From NCBI RefSeq assembly GCF_902499125.1, contig NZ_CABVPX010000030.1:33570-97569 (forward strand): DNA of 64,000 nt, written 5' to 3'. Within the stretch, counting starts at the first letter, position 1. Each line of letters starts with the position of its first letter. The notes below the pieces were generated by a model. It saw nothing but the letters and a program-made list of their open reading frames with translations, ran no database searches and was not told the origin of the DNA. This DNA comes from Burkholderia arboris (GTDB lineage Bacteria > Pseudomonadota > Gammaproteobacteria > Burkholderiales > Burkholderiaceae). Shown piece after piece: positions 23,444 through 32,144 of the stretch. The translations under genes were made by a program, and so were the position numbers.

Positions 23444-25378
23444 ATGGTCGCCAGTAAACGAATCCAGGCTGCGCTTCTTGCCGCAGCGATCGCCGCAATT
23501 GCGCCGGCGACTCATGCAGGCAATACCACCGACTGGCTGGCGAATACGTACGGCACGCTCGCGGCGCACGTCGGCAACGTCGCGCGCGCGATGTGGGTCG
23601 CGCCCGAAGGCGTGATCTACACGGCGTCGATGTGGGACGAGGATGAAGGCGGCGTCGCGATCTACCAGAACGGCAAGAGCATCGGCTCGATCGGCACGCA
23701 TTCGGAATTCCAGGGCAGCGCGATCACCGGCAACGCGACGTCGCTGTTCGTCGCGCTGCAGCCTGGCAAGACGTACGGCAGCGGTGCGGTGGGACGCTAC
23801 AACCGCGCGACGAAGTATCGCGACCGCGTGATCCAGATCAGCGCGGCGACGAACCAGCCGCGCATCGATGTCGTCACCGGGCTCGCGACGGCCGGCTCGC
23901 TGCTCTATGCCAGCGATTTCTACGGCAATCGCGTGCGCGTGTTCACCACCGACGGCGTGTGGCAGCGCGACATCGACGTGCCGGCGCCGGGCGCACTCGC
24001 GGTGGATGGCGCGGGCAACGTGTGGGTCGCGCAGAAGGCGGCGGGCTCGATCGTCGGCTTCAGCCCGGCCGGTGCGTTGCTGAACACGATCCGGATGCCG
24101 GCCGGCTCGCAGCCGTCGGCGCTGTATGTCGATGCGGCGGCCGCCCAGCTGCTGGTGGGCGACGAAGGCCCCGACCAGAACATCAAGCGTTATTCGATAG
24201 CGGGCCGCCCCGCGCTGGCCGGCACGTTCGGTGTGCGCGGCGGCTATCTCGACACGACGACGGGCATCAAGGGGCAGGTCGGCGCGCAGCGCTTCACGCG
24301 CATCGTCGGGATCGGCAAGGACACCGGCGGCAACCTCTACGTGCTCAACAACCCGTGGGGCGGCAGCTGGGATCTCGGCCGCAACGGCGCGACCGACATT
24401 CATGCGTACAGCAGCACGGGGAGCCTGCGCTACACGCTGCAGTCGCTGAACTTCGAAGGCATCGCCGCGCCGGACCCCGTCACGGACGGCGCGCTGTTCT
24501 ACGGCGGCACGCACGTGTACAGTGGTACCGCGGGCGGCAAGTTCGTCGCGAACACCGTCGACCCGTTCGCCTACCCGTCGGACCCGCGCATCAACATGAG
24601 CGATACGCAGCGCGACGAACACTTCGGGCTGCTCACGTCAGTGGGCGCGAACCGGATCCTCGTCGCGGCCGGCCAGAATCCGCCGGTCTTCTACTTCTAC
24701 CATTTCAACGCGGCGAACGGCTATATCGCGATTCCGGACGGATCGATTCCGGGCCCCGCGTTCAACACGACGCAACGCGTGACGAGCGGCTTCAGCCTCG
24801 ACAGCAAGGGGGGCGTGTGGACCGGCCTCGACAAGACCGGTGCGATCACGCATTACCCGCTGAGCGGCTTCGACGCGAACGGCAAGCCGTCGTGGGGGCC
24901 GGGCGTCGCGACCCGCATTCCGGCCAGCATCGTGCCGCTGACGCGCATCGTCTATCTCGCGGACAGCGACACGATGGTGCTCGCGCAAGGGGCGGCCGGC
25001 AGCAACGACTGGACGTCGATCGGCACGCGCATCGAGGTGTATCACGGCTGGAGCGCCGGCAACACAACGAAGCCCGATCCGGTGATCACGCTGCCGCACA
25101 GCGGCGCGAAATCGATCGACGCGGTGGGCAATCATCTGTTCGTCGGCTACTGGTTCAGCAGCAGCGGGCCGCTGTGGCCGAACGTCGACGCGTTCAACCT
25201 CACCACCGGCAATCTCGACGCCACGCTGGTCAATGCAAGCCCCGCGACCGTCGATACCAGCAGCGCAATCGACGCGATGTACAGCATCCGCGCGTACCGC
25301 CGGTCGAATGGCGAGTACGTGGTGATGAAGAACAACGTGAAAGGGGACAGCATCACCGTGTACCGGTGGACGCCCTGA
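23444..25378 (+). CDS. Secreted beta-propeller protein of unknown function
   Basis: This 644-residue protein starts with a Sec signal peptide (basic MVASKRIQ, then a hydrophobic Ala-rich stretch ending near ATHAG). The mature part consists of repeated strand units with NHL/SMP-30-like blades, for example PGALAVDGAGNVWVAQKAAG and GIGKDTGGNLYVLNNPWGG. This suggests a beta-propeller exported to the periplasm or outside. No catalytic motif is visible. ATG 23444 is preferred to an in-frame ATG at 23414 because a ribosome-binding site and signal peptide begin there. It stands alone, with a terminator upstream and inverted repeats downstream. It may bind a surface glycan or act as a lactonase; neither can be shown. 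Confidence 0.7.
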   Translation: MVASKRIQAALLAAAIAAIAPATHAGNTTDWLANTYGTLAAHVGNVARAMWVAPEGVIYTASMWDEDEGGVAIYQNGKSIGSIGTHSEFQGSAITGNATSLFVALQPGKTYGSGAVGRYNRATKYRDRVIQISAATNQPRIDVVTGLATAGSLLYASDFYGNRVRVFTTDGVWQRDIDVPAPGALAVDGAGNVWVAQKAAGSIVGFSPAGALLNTIRMPAGSQPSALYVDAAAAQLLVGDEGPDQNIKRYSIAGRPALAGTFGVRGGYLDTTTGIKGQVGAQRFTRIVGIGKDTGGNLYVLNNPWGGSWDLGRNGATDIHAYSSTGSLRYTLQSLNFEGIAAPDPVTDGALFYGGTHVYSGTAGGKFVANTVDPFAYPSDPRINMSDTQRDEHFGLLTSVGANRILVAAGQNPPVFYFYHFNAANGYIAIPDGSIPGPAFNTTQRVTSGFSLDSKGGVWTGLDKTGAITHYPLSGFDANGKPSWGPGVATRIPASIVPLTRIVYLADSDTMVLAQGAAGSNDWTSIGTRIEVYHGWSAGNTTKPDPVITLPHSGAKSIDAVGNHLFVGYWFSSSGPLWPNVDAFNLTTGNLDATLVNASPATVDTSSAIDAMYSIRAYRRSNGEYVVMKNNVKGDSITVYRWTP

Positions 25379-25390
25379 GCCGCTGAACGC

Positions 25391-25502
25391 GCGGCCGCTT
25401 CGGCTGGCGGCCGTACTCGCGAAGTCATGACGGCAATCGGGGCGTTCTCGCGGGATTGCTGCACAACACGAATGCAATGAACGGCGCGCACAATGCGCGC
25501 CG
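25391..25502. repeat. Two inverted repeats after the beta-propeller gene
   Basis: CGGCCGC and GCGGCCG flank a short loop at about 25391-25412. A perfect nine-base inverted repeat, CGGCGCGCA and TGCGCGCCG with a three-base loop, lies at 25482-25502. Neither is followed by a T-run. They may form weak terminators or RNA stabilising hairpins in the 280-bp gap before the parvulin gene, which otherwise holds no gene. Confidence 0.4.
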
Positions 25503-25658
25503 TGCCGCGTTGCGCGGCCTCTCCCCAACCTCCCGACGCGGAAATGCCGTTCCGTGCACAATGACAGCGGCACACGCAGACGCTGCGTGTGCAGGTGTGC
25601 ACGATGAACGGGCGCGGCCACCCCGTGCCGCGCTTTCCATGCTCGAAGTGACGAAACG

Positions 25659-26489
25659 ATGAAGATGAAAACGACACCGAACCGCCTGTTGCTGATTGCC
25701 GCGCTCGCAGGCGCATTGATCGGTCCTGTCCACGCGCAGACGGCGGCGACCGTCGCGACGGTCAACGGCACGCCGATCACGCAGGCCGACGTCGATACGC
25801 TGCTGCGCGCGTCGGGGCAGCCCGACTCGCCGCAGGTTCGCCAGGCGATCAAGAACCAGCTGATCACGCGCTTGCTGGTGCAGCAGGCGGCCGAGAAGGC
25901 GAACTACGGCGACAAGCCCGAGGTCAAGGCGGCGGTACAGCAGGCGAAGGTGACGGCCGAGGTGCAGCTGTACCTGCGCGACAACGTGAAGCCCGAGCCG
26001 GTGACCGACGAGCAGGTGAAGGCGCGCTACGACGCACTCGTCGCGACGCTCGGCAAGAGCGAATACAAGCCGCGCGTGATCGTCGTCAAGGATCCGGTGA
26101 CGGCTGCGACCGTGCTGAGCGAGCTGAAAGCGGGCAAGTCGTTCGACGGGCTGGCGCGGCAGTACAGCATGGCGCCGAGCCGCGACAGCGGCGGCGAACT
26201 GCCGTGGGTGAGCTTCAATACGCCCGCTGCGGAAGGCAAGACGGGCGGGTTGCCGCTGCCGGTCGCGCAGGCGCTCGAGAAGCTGACCGCCGGCGCGGTG
26301 ACGAAGGATTCGATTCCGGTCGACGGCGTGCGGGCGATCGTGAAGCTGGATGCGAAGCGGCCGACGCAGGTGCCGGGTTTCGAGGCCGCGAAGCCGGGGC
26401 TTCAGCAGCAGCTGCAGGCGATCGCGGTCGAGAAGGCGAGCGCGCAGATGATCGGCAATCTGCTGAAGGACGCGAAGATCACGCAGTAA
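25659..26489 (+). CDS. Periplasmic parvulin-type peptidyl-prolyl isomerase
   Basis: The 276-residue product has a Sec signal peptide ending around HAQTAA and a SurA/PrsA-like N-terminal region starting VATVNGTPITQADVDTLL. A parvulin rotamase domain covers about residues 125-225, with MAPSRDSGGELPWVSFN, the conserved parvulin segment. It would assist folding of exported proteins in the periplasm. The length is typical for Burkholderia PpiC-like chaperones. The gene stands alone and is convergent with the acetyltransferase gene that follows. Confidence 0.88.
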   Translation: MKMKTTPNRLLLIAALAGALIGPVHAQTAATVATVNGTPITQADVDTLLRASGQPDSPQVRQAIKNQLITRLLVQQAAEKANYGDKPEVKAAVQQAKVTAEVQLYLRDNVKPEPVTDEQVKARYDALVATLGKSEYKPRVIVVKDPVTAATVLSELKAGKSFDGLARQYSMAPSRDSGGELPWVSFNTPAAEGKTGGLPLPVAQALEKLTAGAVTKDSIPVDGVRAIVKLDAKRPTQVPGFEAAKPGLQQQLQAIAVEKASAQMIGNLLKDAKITQ

Positions 26490-26520
26490 TCGTCATGCGG
26501 CGGCATTGCAATGGCGCGCG

Positions 26521-26958
26521 TCACGCGCGCCAGATCATGCTCGCGCTCGTGCCGGTTTCCGACGCGAGCCGGAAGCCCAGCCGTTCGTAGAGCCGGCGCG
26601 CCGGGTTGCCGTGCAGCACGCTGAGCGATACCGGCACGTGCTCGCGCGCGGCGTCGGCCAGCAACGCGTTCAGCACGGCCTCGCCGATGCCGCGGCCCTG
26701 GTGCGCGGGGAGGATCTGGATCTGATGGACGTGCCATTCGCCGGCGGCACGCGTCACCTTCAGCAGGCCGATGGCGGCAGCGCCTTCGCAGACGATCATC
26801 GCATCGTCGAAGTGCGCGCGGATGCGCTGGTCGTGCGCTGCGTCGTCGGTCGGCGCGCCGACGCGCTGCAGGTGCTCGGTCATCGTCAGTCGACGGAGCG
26901 TCAGCAGGAAGGGGAGGTCGGTGTCGGAGGCGGTGCGCAGGCTGATTGCGTATGTCAT
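26521..26958 (-). CDS. GNAT-family N-acetyltransferase
   Basis: This 145-residue protein has a standard GNAT fold. The acetyl-CoA pyrophosphate loop is QGRGIGEAVLNAL at about residues 88-100, followed by SLSVLHGNPARRLYERLGF, the typical end of the domain. It would transfer an acetyl group from acetyl-CoA to an amine. The acceptor is unknown. The start at 26958 gives a normal-length domain. It is convergent with the parvulin gene, with only about 30 bases between them. Confidence 0.85.
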   Translation of the reverse strand: MTYAISLRTASDTDLPFLLTLRRLTMTEHLQRVGAPTDDAAHDQRIRAHFDDAMIVCEGAAAIGLLKVTRAAGEWHVHQIQILPAHQGRGIGEAVLNALLADAAREHVPVSLSVLHGNPARRLYERLGFRLASETGTSASMIWRA

Positions 26959-27106
26959 GGTGCGGACTCGTGCATTCGGGATGGGGAGCGGTAAGTGGCT
27001 CCCCGCCGCGCATGATTCCCGATTGCGGGAAGCCGGTCAAAGGCAGGGCAACGGAATGTGCGGGACATACCCGATCGTCCTGCCCGATGGGCGTGCCGGA
27101 TGTCGA

Positions 27107-27985
27107 TCATGCGTCGCCAAGATTGGCAGTCAGGTTGTCGATCACGACGCGTTTCAGGCTGGCGAGTGCGGAGGGCGCATTGCCGCTCGCGCCGTGGAGG
27201 CACACGTCGACGGGCGGCAACGGCGGGAGGCCGTCGCGCTCGCCAAGCCGTCGCAGCGCCGACGGCACACCGACCATCGTTCTCGGCGTAATGCCCAGTC
27301 CGCCCGCGACGCCGGCCCACAGGCTTTGCAGGCTGCCGGTCGTGTAAGCGAGCCGCCACGGGATGCCGGCCTTGTCGAGCGCTTCGGTCCCGGCCTTGCG
27401 GAACAGGCACGGCGGCTTGTACAACGCGAGATCGAGCGAGGCGCCGGCGCGCGGGCGCACGTCGACACCGGACGGCCCGATCCACACCATCGGCAGCGTG
27501 ACCAGGCGTTCGGCGTCGGCGCGATGGCCCCGGCCCATTGCGAGAACGAGGTCGAGTTCGCCGCCGTCGAGCCGCTCCAGCAGTGCGCCGTTGCCGTCGA
27601 CGACGATGTCGACCCGCACGCCTGGGTGGGTGCGCTTGAACTGGCCGAGCGCGACCGGCAGCCACGATTCGGCGAAGTCGCCGGGCAACCCGAATCGCAC
27701 GGCGCCTTCGATTGCCGAGCCACGGATGGCACTCACCGCTTCGTCGTTCAGTTCGAGGATACGGCGGGCATAGGACAGCATCAGTTCGCCGGCGTCGGTC
27801 GGCACGAGGCCGCGCCCCTGCCGGCGAAACAGCGGCTGGCCGATCTGTGTTTCGAGCTTGCGCATCTGCTGACTGACCGCCGACTGCGAACGGCCGATCC
27901 GGTCGGCGGCGCGGTTGAGGCTGCCGAGCCGGTCCGCGGCGATCAGCGTGCGCAGCGCATCCATGTCGAGATTCGGGAGCGTCAT
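27107..27985 (-). CDS. LysR-family transcriptional regulator
   Basis: The 292-residue regulator begins LPNLDMDALRTLIAADRLGS, with the recognition helix in IGRSQSAVSQQMRKLE (about residues 27-42) and the substrate-binding domain after residue 85. It is transcribed divergently from the lipocalin-like gene at 28147, and the 161-bp spacer is AT-rich. It may therefore regulate that gene as well as itself. ATG 27985 is chosen because upstream in-frame Met codons precede the DNA-binding domain by an atypical Lys-rich stretch. Confidence 0.9.
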   Translation of the reverse strand: MTLPNLDMDALRTLIAADRLGSLNRAADRIGRSQSAVSQQMRKLETQIGQPLFRRQGRGLVPTDAGELMLSYARRILELNDEAVSAIRGSAIEGAVRFGLPGDFAESWLPVALGQFKRTHPGVRVDIVVDGNGALLERLDGGELDLVLAMGRGHRADAERLVTLPMVWIGPSGVDVRPRAGASLDLALYKPPCLFRKAGTEALDKAGIPWRLAYTTGSLQSLWAGVAGGLGITPRTMVGVPSALRRLGERDGLPPLPPVDVCLHGASGNAPSALASLKRVVIDNLTANLGDA

Positions 27986-28146
27986 GATTCGGTTTTTCTT
28001 ATAAGTCAGTTTCAAATTATCGTATTTATTGCACATTCTCCCCGCTACGATCAAGCGAACCGTTCATTGCGGTTGACGGGGATGCGCGCCTACGCCACTG
28101 CGGATTCCCGTGACGTTTCTTCCCTTCTTTCCGACAAGGACTGCGA

Positions 28147-28647
28147 ATGAAAATCGGCTCGATATTCCGTCAAGGCTTCCCCGGCATGTTGCTGGCCGCA
28201 TCGATGGTTCCCGGCGGCGCATCGGCCGCACCGTCGCTCGCGGGGACCTGGACCTTGGTCGCGGCGGACGTTCAGCATCCCGACGGCACGATCGGCCGCG
28301 ACTACGGTGCGGATCCGAAAGGCCTGCTGCTGATCGACCCGCACGGGAACTACTCGCTGCAGATCTTCAAGTCCGAACGCCTGCGTTTCGCTTCGAACGA
28401 CAAGGCGACCGGCACGCCGGATGAATTCCGTACAGCCGTGCTCGGGTCCAGCACCCATTACGGCACCCTGACCGTCGATCCCGCGGAGCACACGCTGGCG
28501 TTTCACATCGTCAACGCGTCCTATCCGAACTGGGTCGGGCAGACGCAAACGCGCAGCTATCAATTGAAAGAGGGCGAATTGAGCTATCGCGTTCCACCGC
28601 GGCCCAACGGAGACATACCGATTTCGGTGTGGCGGCGAGTCGACTGA
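28147..28647 (+). CDS. Exported lipocalin-like domain protein
   Basis: This 166-residue protein has a probable signal peptide (MKIGSIFRQGFPGMLLAAS, cleaved around ASAAP) and a lipocalin-like domain. It starts LAGTWTLVAADVQHPDGT and includes KGLLLIDPHGNYSLQIF and YGTLTVDPAEHTLAFHIV, the pattern of the lipocalin_5 group. Such proteins bind small hydrophobic ligands or are simply annotated by fold. It lies opposite the LysR gene at 27107-27985, which probably controls it. Confidence 0.78.
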   Translation: MKIGSIFRQGFPGMLLAASMVPGGASAAPSLAGTWTLVAADVQHPDGTIGRDYGADPKGLLLIDPHGNYSLQIFKSERLRFASNDKATGTPDEFRTAVLGSSTHYGTLTVDPAEHTLAFHIVNASYPNWVGQTQTRSYQLKEGELSYRVPPRPNGDIPISVWRRVD

Positions 28648-28792
28648 GACGGACGGAGATCCGAAGCCAGCCGCAAACGGCCGCGAGCGCGGCCGGCGTT
28701 GCGCCCGCCGGTATTCCCCCGCCCGCCGCGTCCGCATATCATTCGCACATCGCGCACCTGCAGGCCGCAGGCGCGGCACACAGGGATTCTCG

Positions 28793-30085
28793 ATGGACAC
28801 CAAACGATCGCGGCCGGGGCTCGTCGCCGCGCTGCTCTGGGCGGCGCTGTATCTCGCGACCGGTTACATCTCGCACGAGTTCAACGGCCCCGTCCGGCTG
28901 ACGGGCTACATCTGGCTGCCGGCCGGCGTGACGGTCGGCGCGTTCATGCTGCGGCCGGTGCGCGACTGGCTGACGCTGGCCGGCGCGTTCCTCGTCGGGC
29001 AGCTCGCGCTGACCACGATCGAACACGGCAGCCTCGTCAACGCGGTGCTGTTCACGGTCGACGAGGTCGGCGCGGCCGCGCTCGCGGTCTGGCTCGTGCA
29101 GCGCGTGCGCTTCTCGCTCGAAGGGCTGTACTTCCTGCGCTCGGTGATCCTCGCCGGGATGATCGCGGGCGTCGTCGGCGCGGTCGGCGGCGCGGCGTGG
29201 TACACGACGGTCAAGGGCGCGCCGTTCTTCGACGTGTGGTCGGTGTGGGCGGCGTCCGATTTCGTCGGCGTGCTGCTGGTCACGCCGGTGCTCGCATCGT
29301 GGTCGCGCTTCCGTGCGCACCGCTCGGGCGACCACGAACGCTTCGACCTGGTGCTCGGCATCGTCGCGTTCGTGCTGCTCGCGGTCGTCGCGCTGGTGAT
29401 CTTCGACGGCGACACGTCGCGGAAATTTGGCACGGGCGCCGGCTTCGCGCTCACGTATATCCCGCTGTTCCTGACCGTCGCGGTCACGCTGCTGCTCGGC
29501 GGCCGCGTGGGCTCGTCGTCGGTGCTGGTGCTCGCGCTGATCGTGATCGAGCAGACCGCGCAGGGCGACGGCCCGTTCTCGTCGTTCCACGAGCACTATG
29601 GCAGCGCGCTGCTCGAAGCGCAGCTCTATCTGGCGGTCGCGTCGCTGCTGGTGCTGACGGTCAGCACGCTGAAGACGACGCGCGAACGCGTGCACGAGCA
29701 TGCGGCGGTCCTGCAGAACAACATGGAGCTCGCACTCGCGAGCGCCGGCCAGATCGCGTACGTGCTCGATCCGGAGTCGGGCCGGATCGACTGGAGCGGC
29801 GACGTCGAGCGCGTGTTCGGCGTCGGCGTCGATGCTTCGCAGATCGCGAGCGTGCCGCTCGTGCTCGAACGCGTGCAGCCGGGCGACCGCGAGGCGCTGA
29901 GCGACTACTGGAACGCGGAGATCGCGGGCGAGGATCGCGCATCGCTGTCGCTGCGCATCGTGCTGCGCGACGGCGGCACGCAGACGATCACCGACCACGG
30001 CGCACCGCTGCTCGATTCGAACGTCGACGTGACGGTGGTCGCGGGCGTCTGGCAGATCGAACGCGTATGGCCGGCGGACGAATGA
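28793..30085 (+). CDS. MASE1-domain membrane sensor with PAS-like C terminus
   Basis: The first 290 residues of this 430-residue protein form about eight to nine membrane segments with the MASE1 sensor pattern (YIWLPAGVTVGAFML, then AASDFVGVLLVTPVLASW). Residues from about 310 read LQNNMELALASAGQIAYVLDPESGRIDW, with GDVERVFGV after, which is a PAS fold. MASE1 domains normally feed histidine kinases or GGDEF/EAL enzymes, yet no kinase or cyclase domain follows. It may signal through a partner or be a truncated sensor. The hydrolase gene starts 13 bases downstream, so the two are probably co-transcribed. Confidence 0.8.
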   Translation: MDTKRSRPGLVAALLWAALYLATGYISHEFNGPVRLTGYIWLPAGVTVGAFMLRPVRDWLTLAGAFLVGQLALTTIEHGSLVNAVLFTVDEVGAAALAVWLVQRVRFSLEGLYFLRSVILAGMIAGVVGAVGGAAWYTTVKGAPFFDVWSVWAASDFVGVLLVTPVLASWSRFRAHRSGDHERFDLVLGIVAFVLLAVVALVIFDGDTSRKFGTGAGFALTYIPLFLTVAVTLLLGGRVGSSSVLVLALIVIEQTAQGDGPFSSFHEHYGSALLEAQLYLAVASLLVLTVSTLKTTRERVHEHAAVLQNNMELALASAGQIAYVLDPESGRIDWSGDVERVFGVGVDASQIASVPLVLERVQPGDREALSDYWNAEIAGEDRASLSLRIVLRDGGTQTITDHGAPLLDSNVDVTVVAGVWQIERVWPADE

Positions 30086-30098
30086 GCGGGCACGCGTC

Positions 30099-30914
30099 AT
30101 GACAGGCCGCACGGGCGTCCTGCTGATCCACGGGCTCGGCGGCACGCAATACGATCTCGGTTCGCTGCACAAGGCGATGCGGCGCGCGGGCGCCGACACG
30201 CACATGATCACGCTGCCCGGGCACGGCACGCGCCCCGAGGATCTGGCCGGCGTGCGCGCGGAGGCGTGGCTCGACGCGGTGACCGAACAATATCGCGCGC
30301 TGGAGCGCGAGTACGACACGCTGCATGTCGCGGGCATGTGCATGGGCTCGCTGGTCGCGCTGCTGCTGTGCCATCGCGTGCAGCATGCGCGCGGCCGGCT
30401 CGCGTTGCTGGCCACGCCGATGTTCATCGACGGCTGGTCGACACCGTGGTACCGGTCGCTGCGGCACGTGCTGTACCGCGTGCCCGGAGTGGCGGAGCGA
30501 ATGCGCGTCGAGGAAGGCGATCCGTTCGGCATCAAGAACGCGACGATCCGCGCGATCGTGAAGAAGAAGTTCGAGCGGCAGGACAGTTTCCACTATGCGT
30601 GGGTGCCGCTTGCCTGCGTGCGGCAGGTCGACCGGATGCGCGACTGGGCGCTCGACGCCGCGGCCGGCACGCCGTGCCCGACGCTCGTGCTGCATGCACG
30701 CGAGGATGAACTGACGAGCCTGCGCTCGGCCGATTTCCTGCTGGAGAAGATGCCCGATGCGCGCGGGATCGTGCTGGAGAACAGCTATCACATGATCTGC
30801 GCGGACAACGATCGCGACGACGTCGCGCGGCACGTGCTCGAATTCTTCGGGTTCGATCCCGTGCATGCGGTGAGCCAGGCGATGGCGCGCAGGATGGGGC
30901 GGCTGGAACCGTGA
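30099..30914 (+). CDS. Alpha/beta hydrolase with a Cys nucleophile position
   Basis: This 271-residue protein has the alpha/beta hydrolase fold of monoacylglycerol lipase/carboxylesterase type. GVLLIHGLGGTQYDLGSL gives the oxyanion region. The nucleophile elbow reads GMCMG with Cys81 where serine is usual, Asp is in HAREDELTS and His in ENSYHMIC. A GxCxG elbow is known from PHA synthases, so an acyltransferase or thiol-dependent hydrolase is possible. No export signal is seen. It is likely co-transcribed with the MASE1 sensor gene 13 bases upstream. Confidence 0.8.
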   Translation: MTGRTGVLLIHGLGGTQYDLGSLHKAMRRAGADTHMITLPGHGTRPEDLAGVRAEAWLDAVTEQYRALEREYDTLHVAGMCMGSLVALLLCHRVQHARGRLALLATPMFIDGWSTPWYRSLRHVLYRVPGVAERMRVEEGDPFGIKNATIRAIVKKKFERQDSFHYAWVPLACVRQVDRMRDWALDAAAGTPCPTLVLHAREDELTSLRSADFLLEKMPDARGIVLENSYHMICADNDRDDVARHVLEFFGFDPVHAVSQAMARRMGRLEP

Positions 30915-30996
30915 CGCCGAAGCGCCCGGCTCGGGACGCCCGACATCCGCCGCCCCCGGTACGCATCGGCTCATGCATGCGAGCGCCGGGGCGCAT

Positions 30997-31611
30997 TCAT
31001 GCCGTTGCCGTCGCGCGTTGAGCCAGCAGCGCCGATGCGGCCAGCTGGCCGCGTACCGCGTCGATCGCTGCGTCGTCCGGCGCAATGCCTTCAAGGTAGA
31101 TGAAATCGACCGTCGACAGGCCGATGACGGCCAGCACCTGCTTCAGGTACGGCGTCAGGAAATCGGGCTGCCGTGCCGCCGGCCCCGTGCAGATGCCGCC
31201 GGAGCGCACCAGCACGAGCACGGGCCGATCGGCGAGCAGGCCGAACTTGCCTTCCGGCGTGGCCCTGAACGTGCGGCCGATGCGCAGCACGTAATCGATC
31301 CACAACTTCAGCGCGGCGGGTACCGTGAAATTGTGCATCGGCGTGCTGATCAACACGCCGCCGCTGTGTTCCACTTCCGCGATCAGTTGTTCGGAGCACG
31401 CCAGCGCGGGATCGGAATCCGGTTGTCTCGCGACCAGTGCGTGCGCATAGGCGGTCGACAGCGAAGGCAACCCGGGTTCACCGAGGCTGCGCGACACGAC
31501 ACGTGCATGGGGGCGGGCCGTCTGCCATTGCGCGATGGCTTCGCATGCGAGGCGCGCGCCCAGCGAATCGCTTCCATGCGGGCTGGCATCGACAAAAAGA
31601 AGGTGGTTCAT
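30997..31611 (-). CDS. azoR: FMN-dependent NADH-azoreductase
   Basis: The 204-residue protein has the flavodoxin-like fold of AzoR. The N terminus reads LLFVDASPHGSDSLGARLA, which binds the FMN phosphate. ISTPMHNFTVPAALKLWIDY and LLADRPVLVLVRSGG are also typical. It reduces quinones and azo compounds with NADH in the cytoplasm. The start at 31611 overlaps the stop of the acetyltransferase gene by four bases, so the two are co-translated. The MocR-type regulator at 32145 is divergent and a likely controller. Confidence 0.9.
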   Translation of the reverse strand: MNHLLFVDASPHGSDSLGARLACEAIAQWQTARPHARVVSRSLGEPGLPSLSTAYAHALVARQPDSDPALACSEQLIAEVEHSGGVLISTPMHNFTVPAALKLWIDYVLRIGRTFRATPEGKFGLLADRPVLVLVRSGGICTGPAARQPDFLTPYLKQVLAVIGLSTVDFIYLEGIAPDDAAIDAVRGQLAASALLAQRATATA

Positions 31612-32060
31612 CCGAGCGCCTGCAGAGACTGGCTGAAATGCATGCCGCGGGACAGCAGCCCCTGGCGGAAATAGAAACGCTGCGCGAGCGCATTGGACAG
31701 CCCGGTATCGAGTACCAGGTGCATGCAGCCGTGTTGCCGCGCGTCGTCGCGCACCGCATCGAGCAGCCGCTCGCCCAGCCGCTGGCCGCGCGCGTGCCCG
31801 GTCGCGACCAGGTCGTCGACGTAGACGAAGCGGCCGTACAGCGTGTTTTCGAGGTGACGGTATCCCGCCAGCGCGACGACCGCACCGTCCGGGGTGGCGT
31901 GCCGCGCGGTCAGCAACACATAACCTTGTTCGGCCTGGCGGCGCATCTGCCGCACGAACGCATCGGCATCGGTCAGGTGGGGGCGCAGCTCGCGCATCAC
32001 GTCGAGCGCCGACCGGTAATCCGCATCCGTCACGGCTCGTTTCAAATGAATTTCTTGCAT
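31608..32060 (-). CDS. GNAT-family N-acetyltransferase
   Basis: This 150-residue protein has a GNAT domain with the acetyl-CoA loop ARGQRLGERLLDAV around residues 93-106 and the C-terminal YFRQGLLSRGMHFSQSL. The acceptor is not predictable. ATG 32060 is used rather than a GTG one codon upstream. It precedes and overlaps the azoreductase gene by four bases (ATGA), and it is divergent from a MocR regulator, a common arrangement for MocR targets. Confidence 0.85.
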   Translation of the reverse strand: MQEIHLKRAVTDADYRSALDVMRELRPHLTDADAFVRQMRRQAEQGYVLLTARHATPDGAVVALAGYRHLENTLYGRFVYVDDLVATGHARGQRLGERLLDAVRDDARQHGCMHLVLDTGLSNALAQRFYFRQGLLSRGMHFSQSLQALG

Positions 32061-32144
32061 CACGATGGCTCCACGGTAACGCCGTTACTTTACAAACCGG
32101 ATGGCTTATCCTGAAGGGGCAAAAAGTGACTATTTGACTGGGAC

